Assembly: GCA_003576695.1 (NCBI GenBank)
Contig: QOZQ01000010.1
Location: forward strand, 62,001-126,000
Direction: 5' to 3'
Source of the DNA: Taklimakanibacter lacteus
Lineage (GTDB): Bacteria; Pseudomonadota; Alphaproteobacteria; Rhizobiales; Aestuariivirgaceae
Length of the DNA stretch: 64,000 nucleotides
Shown: positions 17,989 through 26,866 of the stretch, one piece after another
How the letters are laid out: each line of letters begins with the position of its first letter
Numbering within the stretch: the first letter of the stretch is position 1
The notes under the pieces: model-generated
Database searches by the model: none
What the model saw: only the letters and a program-made list of their open reading frames with translations
Told to the model about the DNA's origin: nothing
Translations under genes and position numbers: made by a program

Positions 17989-18008
17989 CTTGAGCGGCGG
18001 GGCTCAAG
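17989..18008. promoter_or_regulatory. Inverted repeat between NYN and folK genes
   Basis: CTTGAGC and GCTCAAG arms, 7 bp each, with a 6-base GC-rich spacer, end 7 bases before the folK ATG. It may be a protein-binding site or a leader hairpin that affects folK translation. There is no further support. Confidence 0.35.
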
Positions 18009-18015
18009 GCTAATT

Positions 18016-18525
18016 ATGATCCTTGTTGGTCTTGGCAGCAATGTGACCGGTCCCTGGGGCAGCCCCAAGGAGACGGTGATGCGCGCCTTGCGCGAGCTCG
18101 ACCGCGGCGGCACCCGGCTGGTCAGGGCGTCCGCGCTGGTCCAGACATCGCCTTTCGGCAAGATCAACCAGCCGAGCTTCGTCAATGCGGTGGCCCGGAT
18201 CACCACCGCCATGCCGCCAGCGGCGCTCATGCTGCACTTGCATGACATCGAGCGCTTGGCCGGGCGGCGCCGGCGGATGCGCTGGGGACCTCGCACCCTC
18301 GATCTCGACCTTCTCGACTATCATGGGCTCATCCGCCGCGGTTCCTTGAAGTTGCCCCATCCGGGCATTGCCGAGCGCGATTTCGTCCTGGCGCCCCTGA
18401 TGGAGATCGCGCCGCAATGGCGCCATCCGGTGACGCGGCGCACGGCGCAGGCCATGCGCCGGCTCCTATCGGGCTTTTCGCGCGGCGGAATTGTCTTTGA
18501 TAAGACGCCCGAAAGGGAGTCTTAA
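18016..18525 (+). CDS. folK: 6-hydroxymethyl-7,8-dihydropterin pyrophosphokinase
   Basis: A 169-residue HPPK. Visible motifs: LVGLGSN at the N-terminus, QTSPFG, then RRMRWGPRTLDLDLLDYHG with the magnesium-binding Asp pair, and LPHPGIAERDFVLAPL. It transfers pyrophosphate from ATP to the pterin in folate synthesis. In related genomes folK is commonly followed by rpoZ; here an L,D-transpeptidase follows instead. The ribosome site upstream is weak and the gene lies just after an inverted repeat. Confidence 0.93.
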   Translation: MILVGLGSNVTGPWGSPKETVMRALRELDRGGTRLVRASALVQTSPFGKINQPSFVNAVARITTAMPPAALMLHLHDIERLAGRRRRMRWGPRTLDLDLLDYHGLIRRGSLKLPHPGIAERDFVLAPLMEIAPQWRHPVTRRTAQAMRRLLSGFSRGGIVFDKTPERES

Positions 18526-18581
18526 CCAGTAATCTTCATTCTCCGGAGTCTGCACGTGTTGGCGACGGTGGGTTGGTGAGT

Positions 18582-19184
18582 ATGCGTATCCTGGGGGTAG
18601 TGGCGGGCATTGCTGCCCTGACGGTATTGATCGTGCCGGTTGCGGCCGAACCGATCAGATTTTCCACCGACACATTCCAGATCATTGGCGGCATGGGCAA
18701 CGCGACCAAGCCGCAGAAGCGGCGCAGCACCTATCGCGGCAAGGAAACCGTCGATTTCTCAACCCCCCTGGCGCCGGGCACGATCATCATCCGCACCAGC
18801 GAACGCAAGCTCTATTACGTGCTGCCGGAAGGCCGCGCCATTCAATATGGCATTGGAGTCGGGCGCGAAGGCTTCACCTGGTCGGGCACCGACAAGATCA
18901 CCAGGAAGGCGAAATGGCCGGATTGGCGGCCGCCCCGGGAAATGATCGAGCGCGAGCAGCAGCGCGGCAACTACATCCCCGCCCATATGGTCGGTGGACC
19001 TGAGAATCCGCTGGGTGCCCGGGCGCTCTATATCGGCGAGACCATGTATCGAATCCACGGCACCAATCAGCCCTGGAGCATCGGGCTTGCGGTGTCCTCG
19101 GGCTGCATCAGGCTGCTCAATGAGGAAGTGATCGACCTGTTCAATCGCGTCGAGGTCGGCGCTCGGGTCGTCGTGGAAAATTAA
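18582..19184 (+). CDS. L,D-transpeptidase (YkuD family)
   Basis: With the ATG at 18582 this is a 200-residue secreted protein: signal peptide to about residue 22 (LIVPVAAEP), then a YkuD domain. The catalytic motif is HGTNQP followed by VSSGCIRLLNEEVIDL, with the nucleophile Cys175. These enzymes make 3-3 crosslinks in peptidoglycan or attach proteins to diaminopimelate. TTG and GTG codons just upstream are in frame but give no advantage. It converges with the Nudix gene, and the TTAA at 19181-19184 serves both stops. Alphaproteobacteria usually carry many paralogues, so a specific role is not assigned. Confidence 0.9.
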   Translation: MRILGVVAGIAALTVLIVPVAAEPIRFSTDTFQIIGGMGNATKPQKRRSTYRGKETVDFSTPLAPGTIIIRTSERKLYYVLPEGRAIQYGIGVGREGFTWSGTDKITRKAKWPDWRPPREMIEREQQRGNYIPAHMVGGPENPLGARALYIGETMYRIHGTNQPWSIGLAVSSGCIRLLNEEVIDLFNRVEVGARVVVEN

Positions 19185-19909
19185 AGCGTTTCCTCGCGCC
19201 AGCTCTTGCCCCTGAAATACTGGAAGCTCACCGGCTGATCCGCCGGCAGATCCTGCTGCGTCTCCATCAGGGGCCGCAGCCGTTTCAGGATGTCGCGGGT
19301 GATCGTGGGCAGTTCGAGCTCCAGCGCCTCGGCGAAGCTGAACCAGTGCGGCGTGAGGAGCTCGCCCGAACCCGGATGGCGCGGCTTGTCGATATTCCCG
19401 ATATGCCGGGCATTGCTGACGAAGAAGCGGGAATCGAACCGCCGTGTCCGTCCGGGCGGCGTGATCGCGCGGGCAAAGAAGCGCAGGTACGAGAGATCGA
19501 GCGGCGTCGCCGCGAGGATGCTGTCCCAGTCTTCGTTGGGGAGGTTGGCCGTCTCCGCAACGTTGCCGAAGAACAGTCCCGTTTCCTCATAGGTCTCGCG
19601 GACCGCGGCGACGGCAAGCCCGCGGGCGCGTGCCGGGCTGGCGCGCCCGCGCATGCGCTTGAGAAGTTTTTCGTGGACGAGAGGGTGAAGCTCGCTTTGC
19701 ACCTTGAGGCGCATGTCGGCGGTGTCGAGCCGGCCGCCGGGAAAGACGAACATGTTGGGCATGAAGGCATGGCTGCCATGGCGCTGGCCGAGCAGCACGC
19801 GCGGCGCATTGTCATCATGGCGAACCACGATCAGCGTTGCCGAATCGCGCGGGCGTTGCGCCTCCATGAACTGGCGCGAGGTCTTGAGCTCGGGATCGCC
19901 GCCGCTCAC
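19181..19909 (-). CDS. Nudix hydrolase
   Basis: A 242-residue protein with GTG start overlapping the rnr stop by 4 bases (GTGA). The Nudix signature is partly kept: the core RETYEETGL is intact, but the upstream Gly-x5-Glu part is altered (PARARGLAVAAV). This resembles the larger NUDT19/CoA-diphosphatase-like group with an insertion in the box. FVFPGGRLD marks the preceding strand. It likely hydrolyses a nucleoside diphosphate linked to another moiety, but the substrate is not identifiable. It is translationally coupled to rnr in a leftward topA-rnr-nudix string. Confidence 0.85.
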   Translation of the reverse strand: MSGGDPELKTSRQFMEAQRPRDSATLIVVRHDDNAPRVLLGQRHGSHAFMPNMFVFPGGRLDTADMRLKVQSELHPLVHEKLLKRMRGRASPARARGLAVAAVRETYEETGLFFGNVAETANLPNEDWDSILAATPLDLSYLRFFARAITPPGRTRRFDSRFFVSNARHIGNIDKPRHPGSGELLTPHWFSFAEALELELPTITRDILKRLRPLMETQQDLPADQPVSFQYFRGKSWREETL

Positions 19910-22173
19910 GGACGCCTCTTGCCACGGCCGAAGGAACGGCCGCGCAGCGATCGCCGCGATACCGGCTTGCCCTTTAGGCCATCGCTGATCATCTCGAATC
20001 TGAGGCCGCCCGATACGGGCGCCGCTTCGACGAGCCGCACCTCGACTGGATCGCCGAGCTGGTAGGTCTCGCCGCTGCGCTCGCCGATCAAGGCACGGCG
20101 CGTCTCGTCATAGACGAAATAATCCGAGCCCAGCGTGCCGGCGGGGATGAAGCCATCGGCGCCGGTGTCGTTCAGGGTGATGAAAAGGCCGGCCGATACG
20201 ACGCCGCCGATCCTGCCCGGGAAGCGGGCGCCGATCTGCGAGGAGAGATGGCTGGCGATCAGGCGATCGACGGTTTCGCGCTCCGCCGCCATGGCGCGGC
20301 GCTCGGCGCCCGACACCAGTTCGGCCGTATCGTTGATCTGGGCGATGTCGTCCGCCGACAGCCCGTCGCTGCCGAGATCGAGAGCGGAGATGAGAGCGCG
20401 ATGCACGATGAGGTCAGCATAGCGCCGGATCGGCGAGGTGAAATGCGCATAGTGCCGCAAGTGCAGGCCGAAATGCCCGATATTGTCGGTGTCGTAGATG
20501 GCCTGGGCCTGGCTGCGCAGAACCACCTCGTTCACCACATGCTGGTAATCCTTGCCTTCGACCTGCTTCAGGATCTGGTTGAAGTGGCGGGGCTGCATGC
20601 GCTGGCCCTTGGCCAGGTTGATGCCGACAGTCTTGAGGAATTCGCCGAGGCTGCGGATCTTCTCCTCCGCCGGCTCCGCATGAACGCGGAAGAGAAGCGG
20701 TGTCTTGCGCTCCTCCAGCGTTTCGGCCGCGGCGACATTGGCCTGGATCATGAATTCTTCGATGAGCTTGTGCGCATCGAGCCGCTCCGGGGTGACGACA
20801 CGCTCGATCAGCCCATGGGCATCGAGGATGAGCTTGCGCTCGGGCAAGTCGAGTTCCAGCGGTTCGCGCTTGTTGCGTCCCTTGAGAACGACTTTGTAGG
20901 CCGCCCAAAGCGGCCGCAGGACCGCAGCGAGCAGGGGGGCGGTCTTGTCGTCGGGGCGCCCGTCGATAGCGGCCTGCGCCTGCTGATAGGAGAGCTTCGC
21001 CGCCGAGCGCATGACGGCGCGGACGAAGTGATGTTTCCGCTTCGTGCCATTGCGGTCGAAAGTCATGTAGCAGGCGAGGCACGGGCGATCCGCTTTCTCG
21101 CGCAGCGAGCAGAGATCGTTGGAGATGCGCTCGGGCAGCATCGGCACGACGCGGTCGGGGAAATAGACGGAGTTGCCTCTGATGCGCGCCTCGCGGTCGA
21201 GCGCCGAGCCGGGGTGTACATAGGTCGCCACATCCGCGATGGCAACGATGACCTTGATCCCGCCCTCGTTCTTGGGGTCGTCGTCGGGCTCGGCCCACAC
21301 GGCATCGTCATGATCGCGCGCATCGGGCGGATCGATGGTGATGAGGGGGATGTGGCGGAGATCGACGCGCTTGCCTTGCGAGAAGGGCTTGAGCGCCTCC
21401 GCCTCGTCGATGACGCGGGCCGGGAATTCCGAGGGAATGCCGTGATGCTCGATGGCAATCAGCGAGATGTTTCGCTGGCTGGTGATGTCGCCAAGCCGTT
21501 CCCTGACGCGTGCCGTGGGGAGGCCCTGGCCGCGCCCGCGCATGACCTCGACGGAGACGAGTTCGCCCGGCTGGGCACCATTGTCCTGGCCTGGCTGGAC
21601 CTGCAGTTCATGGCGCGCTTTCTTGTCGATGGGGATGATGCGCGCACCTTGCCCTTTCGAATGGCGGAAGATGCCGAGCACACGCGAGTTTCGTCCGGCA
21701 AGCTTGCGGATGACGCGGGCGGTATAGGGAAAATGCGGGTCCTTGCCGGACTCCAGCTTGGCGAGGACACGGTCGCCGACAGCGGGTGGCAGCGACTCTT
21801 CGCGCGTTCCCCTGGCGGCTTGCGCAATGATGAGGATCCTGGGCGGCGGCCCTGAGGCCGTTTCGTCCCATTCGGCGGGTGCGGCGATCAGCTCGCCGTC
21901 CCGGTCGCGGCCGGTGATCTCGATGACGGTGACGGGCGGCAATTCGCCCACTTTGGCGACGGCGCGGCCGGAGCGCTTGAGCTTGCCGTCGCGCTCCAGC
22001 TCCTTGATGAGCCGCTTGAGCGTGATCCGGTCATTGCCCTTGATGTTGAACGCGCGCGCGATCTCGCGCTTGCCCACTTTTCCAGGGCTGGTCTCTATGA
22101 AATCGATAAGCTGTTCGGCAGTGGGGAGGGTGGATGATATTGGTTTGGGCTTCTGAGCCCTAGGTTTAGGCAT
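19906..22173 (-). CDS. rnr: Ribonuclease R
   Basis: A 755-residue exoribonuclease with the full RNase R plan: N-terminal winged helix (about residues 15-75), cold-shock domains, the RNB catalytic domain with IDPPDARDHDD near residue 285 carrying the metal-binding Asp residues, a C-terminal S1 domain, and a basic tail (RRSLRGRSFGRGKRRP). It degrades structured RNA 3' to 5'. The ATG lies 8 bases inside the end of topA, so translation is probably coupled. The same topA-rnr-nudix order occurs in other Rhizobiales. Confidence 0.95.
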   Translation of the reverse strand: MPKPRAQKPKPISSTLPTAEQLIDFIETSPGKVGKREIARAFNIKGNDRITLKRLIKELERDGKLKRSGRAVAKVGELPPVTVIEITGRDRDGELIAAPAEWDETASGPPPRILIIAQAARGTREESLPPAVGDRVLAKLESGKDPHFPYTARVIRKLAGRNSRVLGIFRHSKGQGARIIPIDKKARHELQVQPGQDNGAQPGELVSVEVMRGRGQGLPTARVRERLGDITSQRNISLIAIEHHGIPSEFPARVIDEAEALKPFSQGKRVDLRHIPLITIDPPDARDHDDAVWAEPDDDPKNEGGIKVIVAIADVATYVHPGSALDREARIRGNSVYFPDRVVPMLPERISNDLCSLREKADRPCLACYMTFDRNGTKRKHHFVRAVMRSAAKLSYQQAQAAIDGRPDDKTAPLLAAVLRPLWAAYKVVLKGRNKREPLELDLPERKLILDAHGLIERVVTPERLDAHKLIEEFMIQANVAAAETLEERKTPLLFRVHAEPAEEKIRSLGEFLKTVGINLAKGQRMQPRHFNQILKQVEGKDYQHVVNEVVLRSQAQAIYDTDNIGHFGLHLRHYAHFTSPIRRYADLIVHRALISALDLGSDGLSADDIAQINDTAELVSGAERRAMAAERETVDRLIASHLSSQIGARFPGRIGGVVSAGLFITLNDTGADGFIPAGTLGSDYFVYDETRRALIGERSGETYQLGDPVEVRLVEAAPVSGGLRFEMISDGLKGKPVSRRSLRGRSFGRGKRRP

Positions 22174-24817
22174 TTACTTTATCTTGTGTCGCAGACTTTT
22201 TGCTGCGCTTGGGTGTTTTGGTTGTGGGTTTGGCCGCCTTGGCAGGCTTCGCGGCCTTTGCGGCTTTGGGCGCTGCCGGCTTCTTGGCGGCAGCCTTCCT
22301 GGCCTTGCCCTTCCCGGCACGCGCCGCGATGAGTGCTATCGCCTCTTCGAGGGTCGTCTCTTCCGGCGCCTTGTCGCCCGGCAAGGTGGCATTGACCTTG
22401 CCCCATTTGACATAAGGCCCGTAACGGCCCGTCATCACATGGATCGGACCGCCATCGGGATGTTCGCCAAGTTCCTTGAGCGCGCCGGGCCGCTTGCGGT
22501 TGGCGCTCTTCTCTTTCTTCTCGGCGATGAGATCGACGGCGCGGTTGAGGCCGATCGTATAGACGTCCTCGGGATCCTTGAGCGTGGCGTAGAGGCCGTC
22601 ATGCAGGATGAAGGGGCCGAAACGGCCGAAATTGGCGACGATCGGCTTGCCGGTCTCAGGATGCAATCCGACTTCGCGCGGCAGCGACAAAAGCCGCAAC
22701 GCCGTTTCGAGATCGATGCTGGACGGGTCGCTCTTCTTGGGGATCGAGGCGCGCCGGGGCTTCTCGTCCTCGGTCGCTTCGCCTAATTGCAGATAGGGAC
22801 CGAAACGGCCATCGCGGCGCGTCACGGCGAGGCCGGTCTCCGGATCATGGCCGATGAGAATGCCTTCCGCCGGCACCGCTTCGCCGGAGCCGTTGCCGGC
22901 GGTGATCTGGCGGGTATAGCGGCAGTCGGGATAGTTCGAGCAGCCGACAAAGGCGCCGAACTTGCCGAGCTTGAGCGATAATTGCCCATTGCTGCAGGAA
23001 GGGCATGTACGTGCCGGCACGCCATCGGCGCGTTCCGGGAACACATGCGGGCCAAGGATCTCGTTCAGCGCGTCGAGCACATTGGTGATGCGCAGATCCT
23101 GGATATCGCCGACCGCGCCGGTGAAATCCCGCCAGAAATCGCGCAACACCGCTTTCCAGTCGATCTCGCCATTGGAGACGCGATCGAGCTGCTCTTCGAG
23201 ATTGGCGGTGAAGTCATATTCGACATAGCGCTTGAAGAAGGCTTCGAGGAACGCCGTGACGAGCCGGCCTTTGTCTTCCGGGATCAGGCGCTTCTTGTCG
23301 AGCCTTACATAACCGCGGTCGCGCAAGGTCGAGAGGATAGCGGTATAAGTCGAAGGCCGGCCGATGCCGAGCTCTTCCATCTTCTTGATGAGCGAGGCTT
23401 CCGAATAGCGGGGCGGCGGTTCGGTGAAATGCTGCTCAGGCGTGATCGACTGGACGCCGACGCCATCGCCGCGCGCCAGAACGGGCAGGCGCTTCGCGTC
23501 CTCGTCTTCCTCGTCATCAAGGCCTTCCTGATAGAGCTTGAGGAAGCCGTCGAACTTCACCACCGAACCGGTGGCGCGGAAGGAATAGGCTTTTCCGTCC
23601 GATCCTTTGGCGCCGATATCGGCCGTGGTGCGCTCGATCTCGGCACTTTCCATCTGGCTCGCGATGGTGCGTTTCCAGATGAGCTCATAAAGCGCCATCT
23701 GGTCCGGATCGAGATTGCGGCGGACATTTTCCGGGAAGCGGAACAGGTCGGTCGGCCGGATGGCCTCATGCGCTTCCTGCGCATTCTTGGCCTTGGTCGT
23801 GTATTTGCGCGGCACCGAAGGCAGATAGGGTTCGCCGAAACGCTTGAGGATGGCATTGCGGGTCGCCGCGATCGCTTCGCCGGCGAGATCGACGCCGTCG
23901 GTGCGCATATATGTAATGAGGCCGGTCACCTCGCCGCCGATGCTGACGCCTTCATAGAGGCGCTGGGCGATCTGCATCGTCTTGGCGGAGGAGAAGCCGA
24001 GCTTGCGCGAGGCCTCCTGCTGAAGCGTCGCGGTGCGGAAGGGCGGGTAGGGGTGGCGCTTGACCGGCTTCGAGTCGATCGTGTCGACGGCGAAGCGCGC
24101 GCCATGAAGGGCGGAGACAATGGCTTTGGCCGACGCTTCATTCCCGATGTCGAGCTTGCCGAGCCGTTTGCCTTCGATGCTGTTGAGGCGGGCGCCGAAC
24201 GCATCGCCCCGGGGCGAGGTGAAGGCGCCGTCGATGGTCCAGTATTCCTGCGCCTTGAAGGCCTCGATCTCGAGCTCGCGGTCGCAGATGAGCCGCAACG
24301 CCACGGATTGGACGCGCCCGGCCGAGCGCGAACCTGGCAGTTTGCGCCACAGGACGGGCGACAGGGTAAAGCCGACCAGATAGTCGAGGGCGCGGCGGGC
24401 GAGATAGGCATCGACCAGGGCAGGGTCGACCTGTCGCGGGTTCTTCATCGCATCAAGCACCGATTGCTTGGTGATCGCGTTGAAGACGACCCGGTCGATA
24501 TCCTTGCCCTTGAGAGCTCCCTTCTTCTTCAGGATTTCCAGCACATGCCAGGAAATGGCTTCGCCTTCGCGATCAGGGTCGGTGGCGAGGATCAGCCGGT
24601 CGCTGTCCTTGAGCGCCGCGGCGATGTCGGCCATGCGTTTGGCAGATTTGCCGTCGACTTCCCAGGACATGGCAAAGTCTTCGTCCGGGCGCACCGACCC
24701 ATCCTTGGGCGGCAGGTCGCGCACATGCCCATAGGAGGCCAGGACGGTGAAGTCCTTGCCCAAGTACTTGTTGATCGTTTTGGCCTTTGCAGGCGATTCG
24801 ACGACGACGACTGTCAT
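22166..24817 (-). CDS. topA: DNA topoisomerase I
   Basis: An 883-residue type IA topoisomerase. The Toprim domain starts at VVVVESPAKAKTI and includes ATDPDREGEAI. The active-site Tyr303 is in GLITYMRTDG, with EAHEAIRPT after it. A C-terminal zinc ribbon (CPSCSNGQL ... CSNYPDC) and two zinc-less repeats follow, then a long Lys/Ala/Pro tail. It relaxes negative supercoils. It is followed by rnr in an overlapping arrangement. The gap of 200 bases before dprA likely holds its promoter; the TATAAT-like sequence at 24932 points the other way. Confidence 0.96.
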   Translation of the reverse strand: MTVVVVESPAKAKTINKYLGKDFTVLASYGHVRDLPPKDGSVRPDEDFAMSWEVDGKSAKRMADIAAALKDSDRLILATDPDREGEAISWHVLEILKKKGALKGKDIDRVVFNAITKQSVLDAMKNPRQVDPALVDAYLARRALDYLVGFTLSPVLWRKLPGSRSAGRVQSVALRLICDRELEIEAFKAQEYWTIDGAFTSPRGDAFGARLNSIEGKRLGKLDIGNEASAKAIVSALHGARFAVDTIDSKPVKRHPYPPFRTATLQQEASRKLGFSSAKTMQIAQRLYEGVSIGGEVTGLITYMRTDGVDLAGEAIAATRNAILKRFGEPYLPSVPRKYTTKAKNAQEAHEAIRPTDLFRFPENVRRNLDPDQMALYELIWKRTIASQMESAEIERTTADIGAKGSDGKAYSFRATGSVVKFDGFLKLYQEGLDDEEDEDAKRLPVLARGDGVGVQSITPEQHFTEPPPRYSEASLIKKMEELGIGRPSTYTAILSTLRDRGYVRLDKKRLIPEDKGRLVTAFLEAFFKRYVEYDFTANLEEQLDRVSNGEIDWKAVLRDFWRDFTGAVGDIQDLRITNVLDALNEILGPHVFPERADGVPARTCPSCSNGQLSLKLGKFGAFVGCSNYPDCRYTRQITAGNGSGEAVPAEGILIGHDPETGLAVTRRDGRFGPYLQLGEATEDEKPRRASIPKKSDPSSIDLETALRLLSLPREVGLHPETGKPIVANFGRFGPFILHDGLYATLKDPEDVYTIGLNRAVDLIAEKKEKSANRKRPGALKELGEHPDGGPIHVMTGRYGPYVKWGKVNATLPGDKAPEETTLEEAIALIAARAGKGKARKAAAKKPAAPKAAKAAKPAKAAKPTTKTPKRSKKSATQDKVNA

Positions 24818-25017
24818 TATCTTGCGTTCAAAAAACTAGGACGGGGCTCATATAGGTATCGTTTCAGGCCCGCAAGCCCACCAGGGCGGGGATGGATGCC
24901 AAATCCTTGCAGAAAAAACATCCTTAAGTTGTATAATGCAACTATGAAGATAGATCCTATGAGCGTTCCGTATATAGGATTCGGGTGGGGGGAAACAACT
25001 GCCCTAACGGCACGTGG

Positions 25018-26124
25018 TCAGATCGAGGAGACGAGCTGTCGTCCGTGGCGGACGAGCTTGCCGGCGAGCTCCAGTTCCATGAGGACGCCCAGGACCACCT
25101 GGGCCGGGATGCCGCTTTCCCGGATGAGGTCATCGATATCCGTCGGCGCCGGACTGAGCAAAGCGAGGATCGCTGCGCGGGCCGGTTTCCCATCTTCCTC
25201 CACCATCGGCCTGGCGGCAGATGGCTTCGGCGCGGCGCTCTCTTCAAGGCGCGGGCGCATCGCGGCGATGACGTCGAGCACGTCCTGGCTCCGGGCCAGG
25301 AGATGCGCCCCCTCGCTGATGAGGCGGTTGGTGCCTTCCGAGCGCGGATCGAGCGGTGAGCCCGGCACGGCGAACACCTCGCGGCCTTGCTCATTGGCGA
25401 GCCGCGCCGTGATGAGCGAGCCCGAGCGCAGAGCCGCCTCGACGATGATCACCGCCCGGCTCATGCCGGAAATGATGCGGTTGCGGCGCGGGAAGGATTC
25501 AGCCCGGGGCTCGGCGCCTGGCGGGTTTTCCGAGACGAGCACGCCGTCGCGCCCGATCGCCTCCTGCAGACGTGCATTCTCCGGCGGGTAGGCGATATCG
25601 ACGCCATTGCCGAGCACTGCGACAGTGCCGCGCTCGAGCGCTGCTTCATGGGCGGCCGTGTCGATGCCGCGTGCCAGTCCGGAAACGATGGTGAAACCGG
25701 CACCGGCAAGTTCCGCGGCAAATAGGCGGGCGAGGCGCTTGCCATTGGCGGAGGCGTTGCGCGAGCCGACAATCGCCACGGCTTCCTGCTTCAGGAGATC
25801 CAAGCGTCCCTTCACGCAGATCAGGGGCGGACCGCCATCGACATGGCGCAGCAGCGCCGGATAGTCCGGCTCTGGGCTGGCGATGAAGCGGGCGCCAACC
25901 GCGGCAGCTGCATCGATCTCGACCTGCGCATCGGCCGGGCTGCATAATTTAATGTCGCGCCTGAGCCCGCCCTTGCGCGACAGCTCGGGCAAAGCGGCGA
26001 GCGCCTCCGTGGCGCTGCCATAGGCCTCGATCAGCTGGTGGAAGATGATGGGACCGATATTCTCGCTGCGGATCAGCCGCAGCCAGGCAAGGCGCTCCTC
26101 ATCGCCGAGCATTCCCGCCGTCAT
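25018..26124 (-). CDS. dprA: DNA-processing protein DprA
   Basis: A 368-residue protein. The Rossmann-like core shows AIVGSRNAS, VSGLARGIDTAAHEAAL, LGNGVDIAYPPENARL, FPRRNRIISG and GSLITARLANEQGREVFAVPG, all DprA signatures. The C-terminal winged helix (ILALLSPAPTDIDDLIRESG) is present. DprA loads RecA on incoming single-stranded DNA in transformation. The ATG at 26124 overlaps the plsY stop by 4 bases; an upstream extension of the frame runs inside plsY and is rejected. No other competence genes are in the window. Confidence 0.95.
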   Translation of the reverse strand: MTAGMLGDEERLAWLRLIRSENIGPIIFHQLIEAYGSATEALAALPELSRKGGLRRDIKLCSPADAQVEIDAAAAVGARFIASPEPDYPALLRHVDGGPPLICVKGRLDLLKQEAVAIVGSRNASANGKRLARLFAAELAGAGFTIVSGLARGIDTAAHEAALERGTVAVLGNGVDIAYPPENARLQEAIGRDGVLVSENPPGAEPRAESFPRRNRIISGMSRAVIIVEAALRSGSLITARLANEQGREVFAVPGSPLDPRSEGTNRLISEGAHLLARSQDVLDVIAAMRPRLEESAAPKPSAARPMVEEDGKPARAAILALLSPAPTDIDDLIRESGIPAQVVLGVLMELELAGKLVRHGRQLVSSI

Positions 26125-26738
26125 GCATTGGAGCCGAGCTTGATCTTGGCTTCCTCGCCCTTGAGCAGTCGCGCGATATTGGCGCGGTGCATGTACCAGA
26201 TGGCGATGGCGAGGAGCAGCAACGGCGCCACCAGGATGGCTTTGCCGAGGAGCCAGGCCCAGAGCGGGCTCAAGGCCGATGCGGTGAGGGCCGAGAGCGA
26301 GGAGAAACGAAACAGGAAGGCCATGGCGAGCCATACGGCAAGGAAGATCAGGCCGAGCGGCCAATGAAGGCCGAACAGGATGCCGATATTGGTGGCCACA
26401 CCTTTGCCGCCCTTGAAGCCGAGCCAGACCGGGAAGAGATGACCGGCAAAAGCCGCAAGCCCGGCGATCAGGCCGGCCGTCTCGCCGCCAAGCGCCTGCA
26501 TGATGAGAATGGGAATGGTGCCCTTCACCGCATCAGCCAGAAGCGTCAGGGCCGCTATCTTCTTGTTGCCGGTGCGCAGGACATTGGTCGCACCGATATT
26601 GCCCGATCCGATCGAACGGACGTCACCTAGCCCGGCCCAGCGCGTGAGCAGCAGGCCGAAGGGAATAGAGCCGGAAAGATAGCCGAGGACGACGGCAAGG
26701 ATCGCCATCGCTGGCGTGACGGCTTCGAAGCTGAACAT
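26121..26738 (-). CDS. plsY: Acyl-phosphate glycerol-3-phosphate acyltransferase
   Basis: A 205-residue, five-helix inner-membrane protein. Motif GSIPFGLL lies in the first helix-loop, GSGNIGATNVLRTG is the second conserved loop and GFKGGKGVATNIG is the third, all diagnostic of PlsY. It makes lysophosphatidate from acyl-phosphate and glycerol-3-phosphate. It overlaps dprA by 4 bases. Between it and pyrC lies a palindromic repeat. Confidence 0.95.
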   Translation of the reverse strand: MFSFEAVTPAMAILAVVLGYLSGSIPFGLLLTRWAGLGDVRSIGSGNIGATNVLRTGNKKIAALTLLADAVKGTIPILIMQALGGETAGLIAGLAAFAGHLFPVWLGFKGGKGVATNIGILFGLHWPLGLIFLAVWLAMAFLFRFSSLSALTASALSPLWAWLLGKAILVAPLLLLAIAIWYMHRANIARLLKGEEAKIKLGSNA

Positions 26739-26749
26739 CAGTCCCTCCC

Positions 26750-26866
26750 GTTAGCGCGCATCCCGGCGAAGTGGAGCCACTTCGCCGAAAGGATTCGCGC
26801 CAAATCGATATGTTGGAGCAAATCCTTATCGCCAAAGTCTGCAACTTTGGCGGGATTTGCTCTAAC
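26750..26866. repeat. Palindromic intergenic element between plsY and pyrC
   Basis: The 117-base element begins GTTAG and ends CTAAC. It holds a 10-bp hairpin (GGCGAAGTGG with a 2-base loop, 26765-26786) and a larger stem GAGCAAATCC/GGATTTGCTC (26816-26825 with 26853-26862) that encloses a second hairpin CCAAAGT/ACTTTGG (26832-26850). It looks like a member of the short palindromic repeats common in Rhizobiales. The right end covers the pyrC stop codon. It could end or weaken transcription between pyrC and plsY. Confidence 0.65.

Noticed and set aside
20248-21855. 535-codon plus-strand frame opposite rnr
   Set aside because: Antisense shadow of ribonuclease R with no domain pattern or ribosome site.
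24932-24937. TATAAT with a short frame ATGAAGATAGATCC after it
   Set aside because: No proper -35 at 16-18 bases and the frame runs antisense into dprA. It may be chance in an AT-rich gap.
22982-25591. 869-codon plus-strand frame opposite topA and dprA
   Set aside because: It is antisense to two clear genes. High GC makes long antisense frames common; the product is charged and without motifs.
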